Shown here piece by piece: positions 1 through 6,018 of a DNA stretch of 6,018 nucleotides. Both the position numbers and the translations under genes were made by a program. Position 1 is the first letter of the stretch. Each line of letters starts with the position of its first letter. Source of the stretch: an uncultured Acidobacteriota bacterium (GTDB taxonomy: Bacteria > Acidobacteriota > Vicinamibacteria > Vicinamibacterales > UBA8438); the NCBI GenBank assembly GCA_913043805.1, contig CAJWMX010000194.1:1-6018 (forward strand). The letters run 5' to 3'. Below the pieces are notes generated by a model, which worked only from the letters and a program-made list of their open reading frames with translations, was not told the DNA's origin and ran no database searches.

Positions 1-1
1 C

Positions 2-2365
2 ATCGACGTGCTGACCGATCAGGCGCCGTCGGTGATGTTCACCAAACCGGGTCGCGACACGAACGCCAATGCCATTGAGGAGGTCTATCTCGAGGCGCGG
101 GCCGACGACGACTTCGGCGTGCGGTCACTGAGTCTGACCTACTCGATCAACGGCGGGCCGGAAGAGACGGTCAGCCTGTTCGATTCCGAGGAAGGCGGTC
201 TGAAGGAGATTTCGGCCGGGCATACCCTCTTCCTCGAAGAGTTCGAGCTCGAACCGGGCGACTTCGTGTCCTATTACGCGAGCGCCGGCGACAACCAGGC
301 GGGTACCGACGGCGAGCGGGTCGTGAAGAGCGACCTGTACTTCCTGCAGATCCGCGCCTTCCGTCGTGACTTCCGCGCTGCCCAGTCTCAGGGCGGCGGT
401 GGCGGTGGCGGCGGAGGTGGGGGCGACGCACGAGCGCTCTCCGAGGCGCAGCGTCAGATCATCTCGGCCACGTTCAATGTGGTGCGAGACCGCGACACCT
501 TCTCCGAGGAGGAGTATCGCGAGAACCTCGTCTTCCTGACTCTGTCGCAGGGACGACTGCGGGAGCAGGTGGAAACGTTGCTCCGCCGGATGAACAGCCG
601 GGTCATGCCGGCCGATCCGGCCTTCCGCAGCATTCTGGCCATCTTGCCCGAAGCTTCCAAGGAGATGGAGGCGGCCGAGCGTGCGCTGCAGGAGCAGGAT
701 GTCGACACCGCGTTGCCGGCCGAGCAGCGCGCCTTGCAGCACCTGCAGCGGGCCGAGGAGGCCTACGACGAGGTGCGAGTGCAGCAGGGCGGCGGTGGCG
801 GCGGAGGTGGCGGCCAGAACGCGGCCGAGGATCTGGCCGACCTGTTCGAGCTGGAGCTGGACAAGCTGCAGAACCAGTACGAAACGGTGCAGCGCGGCCA
901 GCAGCAGTCGGCCGACAACCAGGTCGACGAGCTGATGGAGCGGCTCCGAGAGCTCGCCCGTCGGCAGGAGCAGGAAGCGGAGCGGCAGCGACGCCGCGCG
1001 CGCGGTGGGCAGACGGCTCAGGCTGGTGGAGGCGCCTCGCAGCGCGCGCTGGCCGAAGAGGCCGAAGAGGCAGCCCGACAGCTCGAACGTCTGGCGCGCG
1101 AACAGCAGTCGCCGCAGATGATGCAGGCGGCCCGCCGGCTGCAGGAGGCTGCCGACGCGATGCGGCAGGCCGCGGCCAACGGCGACAACCAGGGGTTCGC
1201 TGACGCGGCCCAGGCGCTGGACCGGCTGCGGGACGTCGAGCGCGAGCTGCAGTCGGAGCAGACCGGGCGCCTTGCGAGAGATATCGAAGAGGCGCAGCGC
1301 CGAGCCGACGACCTCGCCCAGGAGCAGTCCGAGATCGCTGATCAGGTGGCGGGTCTCGACCGCGAAAGTGACGGGTGGCAGGAGCAGGTTCAGCGGCTGA
1401 CCGAGCGCAAGGACGAGATGGGCGCCGAGATCGCTGGCCTCGAGCGCGAGCTCGACTCGACCTCGGCGGAGTTCCGTCGTGAGGAGCGCGACGCGTCGCG
1501 GGCGCTCCAGGAGGCGTCGAACGGTATCCGCGAGAGCAAGCTGAAGGAGAAGGTCCGCTACTCGCGCGGGCTGGTTCGGGCCCGGTCGCCGGAGTATGCG
1601 CGCCAGTTCGAAGAGGAGATCGGCGGAGACATCGCCGACCTCCAGCAGGGGCTGGACGACGCCGCCGAGGCGGTTGGCAATTCCCAGGGCAGCGGAATCG
1701 AACAGGCATTGGATCAGACGCGAGACCTGATGCGCGGGCTCGAGTCGCTCGAGGAACGGATCCGCCAGAGCGGTGAGCAGCAGGCGTCCAACCAGCAGGG
1801 CCAGCAAGGTCAGCAGGGAGGCCAGCAGCAGGGCGACCAACAGGGTCAGCAGGGCCAACAGGGCCAGCAGGGTCAACAGGGCCAGCAAGGTCAGGGGCAG
1901 GCTGGGGGTAACCAGCCAGGCGGGCAGCCGGGCCAGAACGCCGGTCGCGCTGGTGGCGACAACTATGGCGGGGCCTGGGGTGGGCCCGGTGGCGCGCGTC
2001 CGGAGGACTGGGAGTTCAACCCCCGCGACGTGCGGCAGTGGGGTCGCGAGTATCAGGAGCGTGGCGCCGAGGCGCAGGAGCTGCAACGGATGCTTCGAGC
2101 CGAGAATCTCGGCGACGTGGGCGACCTCAGCGAGGTCATCCAGGCGATGCGCGCCCTGGACGATCCGCGCATCTATGAGGACGTCGAGGAGCTCCTGCGT
2201 CGGCAGACGATGGTGCTCGAGCAGCTGAAGCGGTTCGAATACCAGCTGCGCCGCGAGGTGGACGGCGAGAGCGAAGAGCTGTTCCTGGCCGGGAGCGACG
2301 AAGTGCCCACCGGCTTCCGTGACCTGATCGACGAGTACTTCAAGGCGCTGGCCGAGGAACAGTGA
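2..2365 (+). CDS. DUF4175 family protein, C-terminal 787 residues (5' end outside window)
   Basis: The reading frame is open from base 2, and the GTG at base 8 is an internal Val codon, because the beta-rich segment starting IDVLTDQAP is already under way. Layout: a beta-rich, Ig-like segment (about 2-370) with the DUF4175-like pattern of an acidic DDFG motif followed by LSLTYSINGG; an 11-Gly linker (392-424); a helical block beginning LSEAQRQIISATFN (about 434-780); a 9-Gly linker (788-814); long Glu/Arg/Gln-rich coiled coils (about 827-1780); a Gln-Gln-Gly repeat region (1793-1891) passing into Gly-rich sequence; and a helical C-terminal region (about 1990-2362) ending in LIDEYFKALAEEQ. I see no hydrophobic membrane segment in this part; family members usually carry them near the N-terminus, which would lie upstream. 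Function is unknown. In Acidobacteriota and related phyla such genes accompany MoxR/DUF58/BatA-type clusters, suggesting an envelope-associated scaffold (inference). The family call rests on motif pattern and neighbour; any other large coiled-coil envelope protein is the alternative. Confidence 0.82.
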   Translation: MDVLTDQAPSVMFTKPGRDTNANAIEEVYLEARADDDFGVRSLSLTYSINGGPEETVSLFDSEEGGLKEISAGHTLFLEEFELEPGDFVSYYASAGDNQAGTDGERVVKSDLYFLQIRAFRRDFRAAQSQGGGGGGGGGGGDARALSEAQRQIISATFNVVRDRDTFSEEEYRENLVFLTLSQGRLREQVETLLRRMNSRVMPADPAFRSILAILPEASKEMEAAERALQEQDVDTALPAEQRALQHLQRAEEAYDEVRVQQGGGGGGGGGQNAAEDLADLFELELDKLQNQYETVQRGQQQSADNQVDELMERLRELARRQEQEAERQRRRARGGQTAQAGGGASQRALAEEAEEAARQLERLAREQQSPQMMQAARRLQEAADAMRQAAANGDNQGFADAAQALDRLRDVERELQSEQTGRLARDIEEAQRRADDLAQEQSEIADQVAGLDRESDGWQEQVQRLTERKDEMGAEIAGLERELDSTSAEFRREERDASRALQEASNGIRESKLKEKVRYSRGLVRARSPEYARQFEEEIGGDIADLQQGLDDAAEAVGNSQGSGIEQALDQTRDLMRGLESLEERIRQSGEQQASNQQGQQGQQGGQQQGDQQGQQGQQGQQGQQGQQGQGQAGGNQPGGQPGQNAGRAGGDNYGGAWGGPGGARPEDWEFNPRDVRQWGREYQERGAEAQELQRMLRAENLGDVGDLSEVIQAMRALDDPRIYEDVEELLRRQTMVLEQLKRFEYQLRREVDGESEELFLAGSDEVPTGFRDLIDEYFKALAEEQ
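392..424 (+). repeat. Polyglycine tract 1 (11 Gly codons)
   Basis: Eleven consecutive glycine codons (mixed GGC, GGT, GGA, GGG) follow Ser-Gln and precede Asp-Ala-Arg. The tract separates the beta-rich segment from the first helical block of the DUF4175-like protein, so it reads as a flexible interdomain linker. Its codon order closely matches that of the second tract at 788-814. Confidence 0.9.
788..814 (+). repeat. Polyglycine tract 2 (9 Gly codons)
   Basis: Nine consecutive glycine codons follow Gln-Gln and precede Gln-Asn. The tract separates the first helical block from the long coiled-coil region. At nucleotide level it matches tract 1 apart from the loss of one GGC-GGT pair and one G/C change in the penultimate codon. 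Confidence 0.9.
1793..1891 (+). repeat. Imperfect 9-base tandem repeat encoding Gln-Gln-Gly
   Basis: The unit CA(G/A)-CA(G/A)-GG(N) recurs about ten times in frame, giving a QQG ladder interrupted by an extra Gly-Gln near 1820 and a Gly-Asp near 1829. It continues into a Gly/Gln/Asn/Pro-rich, repeat-poor region to about 1985. Synonymous CAG/CAA and GGC/GGT variation shows the array is not perfectly homogenised. It lies inside the DUF4175-like coding sequence between the coiled coils and the C-terminal helical region, and probably forms a disordered hydrophilic spacer. Confidence 0.9.
2354..2358 (+). promoter_or_regulatory. Candidate Shine-Dalgarno for the DUF4159 gene, inside the DUF4175 gene
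   Basis: GAGGA lies within the last codons of the upstream gene, 3 bases before the GTG at 2362. The spacing is shorter than usual, so initiation may depend on ribosomes terminating at the overlapping TGA (2363-2365) and restarting, that is, translational coupling. Confidence 0.45.
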
Positions 2366-3180
2366 CCCGGTTCGGTCGGACGGTGGCCTGCGCCCTGGTG
2401 GCACTCCTGCTGGCCGCGTCGGCGACGGCCCAGTGGGGGCGGCGGCGGATGCCGCCGCGGTTCCCGAGCGGTGAGGTGACACACCGACTGTTCACCTTCA
2501 CCCGCGGTCTCTACCACAGCAGCCATCGCGAGCGAGGCGGGCAGGGGTGGTACACCGACTATCCCGACGCCGACATCAACTTCACCATCCGGCTGTCAGA
2601 GCTCACCACGACGCCCGTCGGGTTGGCCCCGGACAACGAACCCGACCACATCGTCGTCGAGCTGACCGACCCCGAGCTCTTCAACTATCCGTTCCTGTTC
2701 ATGTCCGACGTTGGCACGGCGTATTTCAACGAGGCGGAGGTGGAGGGGCTCGGCAGCTACCTCCGCAAAGGCGGCTTTCTCTGGGTGGACGATTTCTGGG
2801 GGGCTTACGCCTGGGATCAATGGGCCACAGAGATTGGCAAAGTGCTGCCGCCGGGGCATTACCCGATCGTCGACATCCCGATCGCCGATCCGATTCATCA
2901 CGGGATGTTCGATGTGACCGAGGTGCCGCAGATCCCCTCGATCCAGCACTTCTATCGCTCCGGTGGCACTCAAACGTCAGAGCGAGGCTACGAGAGCGCT
3001 GAGGTGAATGTGCGCGGCATCTATGATGAGCACGGCCGGTTGATGGTGCTCATGACGCACAACACGGACATCGCTGATGGCTGGGAGCGCGAAGGCGAGA
3101 ACTACGAGTTCTTTTACCGCTTCTCGGTGACCTCCTACGCCGTCGGCATCAACTTCATCATGCACGCGATGACGCATTAG
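2362..3180 (+). CDS. Secreted DUF4159 domain-containing protein
   Basis: A 272-residue protein. Residues 1-23 form a typical Sec signal peptide: Arg-containing n-region, hydrophobic core ALVALLLAAS, and an A-T-A cleavage motif before Gln24. The mature part matches the DUF4159 pattern: residues around 60-75 (YPDADINFTIRLSELT), then a Pro-Glu-Leu-Phe-x-Tyr-Pro segment, an elevated region LGSYLRKGGFLWVDDFWG (Gly137-Gly138, Asp143-Asp144), a Pro-Ile-His-His-Gly-Met-Phe motif (177-183), and the C-terminal YAVGINFIMHAMTH typical of the family. I recall the fold being related to class I glutamine-amidotransferase-like domains, but I see no nucleophilic Cys in the usual place and assign no activity. 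In other bacteria DUF4159 is fused to BatA-type membrane domains, which ties it to MoxR-Bat clusters. The GTG start overlaps the upstream stop by 4 bases and is required to keep the signal peptide. Role unknown; probably periplasmic and partnered with the DUF4175-like protein. Confidence 0.88.
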   Translation: MTRFGRTVACALVALLLAASATAQWGRRRMPPRFPSGEVTHRLFTFTRGLYHSSHRERGGQGWYTDYPDADINFTIRLSELTTTPVGLAPDNEPDHIVVELTDPELFNYPFLFMSDVGTAYFNEAEVEGLGSYLRKGGFLWVDDFWGAYAWDQWATEIGKVLPPGHYPIVDIPIADPIHHGMFDVTEVPQIPSIQHFYRSGGTQTSERGYESAEVNVRGIYDEHGRLMVLMTHNTDIADGWEREGENYEFFYRFSVTSYAVGINFIMHAMTH

Positions 3181-3216
3181 GCGTGCCAAACCCAAAGCCC
3201 AAACGAGCACACCACA

Positions 3217-3930
3217 GTGACCTCAACCGTTCCCGTTCTCGAAACCGTCGAGCAGGCGCTGGCCGACGTCGCCCAGGCCGCGGTGATCTGGCTGCACGGT
3301 CTTGGTGCAGACGGCCACGACTTTGCCTCGATGCCGCCGCAGCTCGGGCTGCCGTCGGATCTGTCTGTGCGATTCGTGTTCCCGCATGCACCAATCATCC
3401 CGGTGACGCTCAACATGGGCATGAAGATGCGCGCCTGGTACGACATCGTGTCGCTCGACGCCCGTGGACAGGACGAGACCGGCATCCGCCGGTCGGGCGA
3501 GCAGATCGAGGCACTGATCGCGCGTGAAGAGGAGCGCGGAGTGCCGGCATCGCGTATCGTCTTGGCCGGCTTCTCTCAGGGCTCGGCCATGGCGCTCTTC
3601 ACCGGTCTCCGGTATCCGCGCCGCCTGGGTGGAATCGTGGCGCTGTCAGGCTATCTGCCGCTGCATGAGAGCTTGCCCGACGAGGCGAACGCGGCGAACC
3701 TCGAGTTGCCGATCCTGATGGCCCATGGGCGGCACGACGACGTGGTGCCCTACGAGCTTGGCGACCGGAGCGCAACCGCGCTGCGGACGGCCGGCTACGA
3801 CGTGGCGTGGCACGACTACGCGATGGCGCATCAGGTGTGTCTGGAAGAAGTCTACGAGATCGGCCGCTTTCTGACCCGGGTGCTGTCAGCGAGCGCGGCC
3901 GAGCAGCCGGCGGCCTCGTCGGACGCGTGA
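3217..3930 (+). CDS. Carboxylesterase, phospholipase/carboxylesterase family (alpha/beta hydrolase)
   Basis: A 237-residue protein, slightly longer than usual for the family because of an Ala/Ser-rich tail. It hydrolyses short carboxylic esters or lysophospholipid-type substrates if it behaves like its relatives; the natural substrate cannot be read from sequence. Visible signatures: oxyanion-hole motif HGLG at residues 27-30, a segment FPHAPIIPVTLNMGMKMRAWYD typical of EstB/YpfH-like enzymes, nucleophile elbow G-F-S-Q-G with Ser120, acid Asp174 in HGRHDDVVP, and catalytic His205 in YAMAHQVCLEE. The triad is complete. No signal peptide or membrane segment, so cytoplasmic. The GTG at 3217 is the only usable start: the previous gene's stop is in the same frame 36 bases upstream, and the next Met would remove the oxyanion loop. 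No strong Shine-Dalgarno is visible. It sits between the DUF4159 gene and the peptidase gene in an apparent operon. Confidence 0.93.
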   Translation: MTSTVPVLETVEQALADVAQAAVIWLHGLGADGHDFASMPPQLGLPSDLSVRFVFPHAPIIPVTLNMGMKMRAWYDIVSLDARGQDETGIRRSGEQIEALIAREEERGVPASRIVLAGFSQGSAMALFTGLRYPRRLGGIVALSGYLPLHESLPDEANAANLELPILMAHGRHDDVVPYELGDRSATALRTAGYDVAWHDYAMAHQVCLEEVYEIGRFLTRVLSASAAEQPAASSDA

Positions 3931-3934
3931 TCAC

Positions 3935-3939
3935 AGGAG
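3935..3939 (+). promoter_or_regulatory. Shine-Dalgarno deciding the M28 peptidase start
   Basis: AGGAG lies 8 bases before the GTG at 3948, an optimal spacing. It supports 3948 over the in-frame GTG at 3927 and over the much longer open frame beginning at 3807, because only 3948 gives a compact lipoprotein signal peptide. Confidence 0.75.
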
Positions 3940-3947
3940 ACGAACAG

Positions 3948-5615
3948 GTGCGCAAGTATTTGATCGCCGGAAGTGTGTTCCTCATGCTCGGCTGTGGCGA
4001 TAGCCCGGCGCCGACGCCGGACCCCGAGCCTGAGCCGTCGGTCCAACTGGCGCCGCCAGCGGCCGCCATCGATGCCGAGGCTCTGATGGCCGCCATCGAG
4101 AAGATGTCGTCGGACGAGTTCGGCGGGCGAGCGCCCGGGTCGGAGGGGGAGCGTCTGACCGTCGAGTACCTGACCGATCAGTTCCACGCGGTCGGACTCG
4201 AGCCGGGTAATCCCGATGGCACCTGGGTCCAGAATGTGCCACTGGTCGGGATCACGCCGCTCGAAGGTGACGACATGACGGTGACGGCGGGTGACCAGAC
4301 CCGTACGCTCACCCCGGGCGCCGACTATGTGGCCTACACCAAGCGAGTGGTCGACCAGGTCGAGGTCGACGCCGAGTTCGTCTTCGTCGGCTATGGCGCA
4401 ATCGCGCCCGAGTACGAGTGGGACGATTTCAAGGGCGTCGACGTGAGCGGAAAGATCCTGCTCTTCCTGGTCAACGATCCCCCCAGCGACGATCTGTTCG
4501 GTGGACCGGCGATGACCTACTACGGTCGCTGGACCTACAAGCACGAGATCGCGGCGGCCCAGGGAGCGGCCGGTGCGCTGGTCATTCACGAGACGGGTCC
4601 CGCCGGCTATCCCTGGGAGGTGATCGGGAGCAGCCCCTACGGCGAGTCGTTCGACCTGGTGGCCGATGACCAGAACATGGGACGGGTCGCGGTCGAGGGT
4701 TGGATCCAGCGCGACGCGACGGCCGCCCTGTTCGAGATGGCCGGTCTCGATTTCGAGACGGAGAAGGCGAAGGCGGCGCAGGCCGACTTCCAGCCGGTGG
4801 CGCTTGGGGTGACGGGCGCGACGCAGGTCCGAAACGAGCTCCGCACGATCGACTCGCAGAACGTCGTCGCGAAGATCACGGGCACCGAGGCGCCAGACGA
4901 GGTCGTGCTCTACGCGGCGCACTGGGACCACCTGGGCACCGACGCGTCGCTGGAGGGCGATCAGATCTACAACGGAGCCCTCGACAACGCCACCGGTACG
5001 GCGGGGCTCATCGAGATCGGCCGGGCGTTCAAGGCGGGTGAGCCCCCGCGGCGGACGGTAGTGCTGCTGGCCGTGACCGCCGAAGAGCAGGGCCTACTCG
5101 GGTCGCGCTACTACGGCGAGCAGCCGCTCTACCCCGCGGCCCAGACCGTGGCCGCCCTCAACATGGATGGCCTGAACCAGTGGGGACGGACCAGAGATCT
5201 GACCGTGGTCGGGATGGGCCAGTCAGAGCTGGATCAGGTCGCGGCCGCGATCGCCGTCGGTCTCGGACGGGAGCTCAATCCGGATCCGGAGCCGGAGAAG
5301 GGTTTCTACTACCGCTCGGACCATTTCTCGTTCGCGCGGGTTGGCATACCGGCGTTCTACACCGACACCGGGGTGGAGTATGTCGGCAAGTCCGACGGCT
5401 ATGGCATCGAGAAGCGAAACGAGTACACGGCCAACGACTACCACGCCGTCTCGGACGAAGTGAAACCGGACTGGGACATGGCTGGCGCGCTCGACGATCT
5501 GACGTTCTTCTATCAGATGGGGGCCCGGCTGGCGTCTGGCGACGACTGGCCGGAGTGGAGCGAGACGAGCGAGTTCCGCGCGATTCGGGAAACCCAGCGT
5601 CCGGCGGCGCCCTGA
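3948..5615 (+). CDS. M28 family zinc metallopeptidase, PA domain-containing lipoprotein
   Basis: A 555-residue exported peptidase, probably an aminopeptidase with two zinc ions. Residues 1-16 (MRKYLIAGSVFLMLGC) form a short lipoprotein signal with Cys16 as the predicted lipidated residue; Gly at +2 fits outer-membrane sorting by the E. coli rule. A Pro/Glu/Asp-rich tether (about 18-35) follows, then the usual SSDEFGGRAPGSEGE segment, a protease-associated (PA) insert (about 125-295, including VGYGAIAPEYEWDDF near 147-161), and the catalytic M28 domain. Expected ligands and catalytic residues are all visible: His325 and Asp327 in AAHWDHLG, Asp346 in NGALDNATG, Glu379-Glu380 in TAEEQG, Asp407 in NMDG, and His499 in YHAVSDE. 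Family knowledge supports peptide hydrolysis outside the cytoplasm, for nutrient acquisition or envelope peptide turnover; the specificity is unknown. The gene starts 17 bases after the esterase stop, with a good Shine-Dalgarno. The lipobox is slightly atypical (Met at -3, Leu at -2). Confidence 0.93.
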   Translation: MRKYLIAGSVFLMLGCGDSPAPTPDPEPEPSVQLAPPAAAIDAEALMAAIEKMSSDEFGGRAPGSEGERLTVEYLTDQFHAVGLEPGNPDGTWVQNVPLVGITPLEGDDMTVTAGDQTRTLTPGADYVAYTKRVVDQVEVDAEFVFVGYGAIAPEYEWDDFKGVDVSGKILLFLVNDPPSDDLFGGPAMTYYGRWTYKHEIAAAQGAAGALVIHETGPAGYPWEVIGSSPYGESFDLVADDQNMGRVAVEGWIQRDATAALFEMAGLDFETEKAKAAQADFQPVALGVTGATQVRNELRTIDSQNVVAKITGTEAPDEVVLYAAHWDHLGTDASLEGDQIYNGALDNATGTAGLIEIGRAFKAGEPPRRTVVLLAVTAEEQGLLGSRYYGEQPLYPAAQTVAALNMDGLNQWGRTRDLTVVGMGQSELDQVAAAIAVGLGRELNPDPEPEKGFYYRSDHFSFARVGIPAFYTDTGVEYVGKSDGYGIEKRNEYTANDYHAVSDEVKPDWDMAGALDDLTFFYQMGARLASGDDWPEWSETSEFRAIRETQRPAAP

Positions 5616-5634
5616 CCCCTCCCCAGGTTCTCAC

Positions 5635-6018
5635 GTGACTCATTCGTCAACGTCGTCCAACCAGCCAGCTATCGCTCCGCCTGCCTCCGGGGTGGAGTAT
5701 CGCGGCCGCGCCCTGGTCGTGCGAAGTCTGGTGGGCGGCATGTTCATGGGGCTCGCCAACCTCGTGCCCGGAATCTCGGGTGGGACGATGCTTCTCGCCA
5801 TCGGTGTCTATCCGCAGTTCATCGGAGGTGTGGCCGAGGTCTCCACCCTGCGGTTCCGGCCTCAGGTGGTCCTGATGCTCGGCAGCGTGGTGGCAGCGGC
5901 CGGGCTGGCCATCGTGGGGTTCGCGGGTCTGATCGGTGCGCTGCTCGATAGCTACCAGTGGGCCATGTACTGCGTCTTCATCGGGTTGACGCTGGGCGGG
6001 GTGCCGATTCTCTGGGGG
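5635..6018 (+). CDS. DUF368 family membrane protein, N-terminal 128 residues (3' end outside window)
   Basis: The frame stays open to the last base. After a Ser/Thr/Pro-rich hydrophilic N-terminus (residues 1-20) comes the hallmark of DUF368: GGMFMGLANLVPGISGGTM at residues 34-52, running into LLAIGVYPQFI, followed by hydrophobic segments at about 77-104 and 110-127. DUF368 proteins (called PopT in recent work) were reported to translocate undecaprenyl phosphate across the inner membrane, recycling the lipid carrier of cell-wall and surface-polysaccharide synthesis. Applying that role here is inference from the family. I chose GTG 5635, 19 bases after the peptidase stop, with only a weak AGG 7 bases upstream. 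GTG 5692 is an alternative start that would drop the hydrophilic leader but keep the conserved core. A complete family member is usually around 300 residues, so more than half lies to the right. Confidence 0.85.
   Translation, partial: MTHSSTSSNQPAIAPPASGVEYRGRALVVRSLVGGMFMGLANLVPGISGGTMLLAIGVYPQFIGGVAEVSTLRFRPQVVLMLGSVVAAAGLAIVGFAGLIGALLDSYQWAMYCVFIGLTLGGVPILWG

Noticed and set aside
8..10. GTG at base 8 as the start of the DUF4175-like gene
   Set aside because: The frame is open to the left edge and the conserved beta-rich segment is already in progress; related proteins have a longer N-terminal part with membrane segments.
603..1709. A 368-codon minus-strand open frame rich in Ala, Arg and Pro
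   Set aside because: A shadow of GC-rich codon bias in the sense gene; composition is typical of spurious antisense frames and no domain is visible.
1793..1891. CRISPR-like or intergenic tandem repeat
   Set aside because: The 9-base units are in frame, have no spacers and encode a Gln-Gln-Gly ladder inside a continuous coding sequence.
125..2482. A 785-codon open frame on the minus strand, antisense to the DUF4175-like gene and of equal length to the sense frame counted from GTG 8
   Set aside because: Its codons are in exact register with the sense codons, so it stops only where the sense strand uses TTA, CTA or TCA, which are rare at this GC content. The product is a Leu/Arg-rich low-complexity string without recognisable motifs. 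The equal length is coincidence.
3181..3216. Possible terminator or promoter in the 36-base gap between the DUF4159 and esterase genes
   Set aside because: No hairpin with a T-run and no recognisable -35/-10 pair; the gap is A/C-rich and too short to argue for a transcription break.
3807..3947. N-terminal extension of the M28 peptidase frame overlapping the end of the esterase gene
   Set aside because: The extension would bury the lipoprotein signal peptide behind 47 residues that are an out-of-frame reading of the esterase; the Shine-Dalgarno and lipobox support 3948.
3852..4931. A 359-codon minus-strand open frame opposite the M28 peptidase gene
   Set aside because: It lies antisense to a gene with a full set of catalytic residues and spans the esterase-peptidase junction; the product is Arg/Asp/Leu/Val-rich with no motif.
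5616..5634. Possible terminator between the peptidase and DUF368 genes
   Set aside because: Only 19 bases, C-rich, with no stem-loop or T-run.

Overview
The window is a GC-rich (roughly two-thirds G+C), densely packed bacterial chromosomal segment. All five genes lie on the + strand with gaps of -4, 36, 17 and 19 bases, and I see no promoter, terminator, RNA gene or mobile element. The first gene runs in from the left edge and the last runs off the right edge, so this is the middle of a longer cluster. Gene content (DUF4175, DUF4159, an M28 lipoprotein peptidase with a PA domain, DUF368), high GC and all-GTG starts suggest Acidobacteriota (Vicinamibacteria-like) or Gemmatimonadota. That assignment is an inference from family distribution, not a marker-gene identification.

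Layout: (1) bases 2-2365 hold the C-terminal 787 residues of a large DUF4175-family protein, with a beta-rich segment, two polyglycine linkers, long charged coiled coils, a Gln/Gly repeat region and a helical C-terminal region. (2) Bases 2362-3180 hold a secreted DUF4159 protein that overlaps gene 1 by 4 bases (GTGA), so the two are probably translationally coupled. (3) Bases 3217-3930 encode a small cytoplasmic carboxylesterase of the phospholipase/carboxylesterase (EstB/YpfH-like) alpha/beta-hydrolase family. (4) Bases 3948-5615 encode an M28 zinc metallopeptidase made as a lipoprotein, with every expected metal ligand present. (5) Bases 5635-6018 encode the N-terminal 128 residues of a DUF368 membrane protein; this family was recently linked to undecaprenyl-phosphate translocation.

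How they may work together: DUF4175 and DUF4159 proteins are typically found downstream of MoxR ATPase / DUF58 / BatA-type (von Willebrand factor A) genes, so genes 1-2 are probably the tail of a MoxR-Bat-like envelope module whose ATPase lies left of the window. The esterase, exported peptidase and lipid-carrier transporter may simply share the transcript. Four of the five products are predicted to act at or beyond the membrane, but nothing in the sequence proves a shared pathway. I find no clearly novel defence or mobile system here. The least understood part is the DUF4175-DUF4159 pair and its low-complexity architecture.
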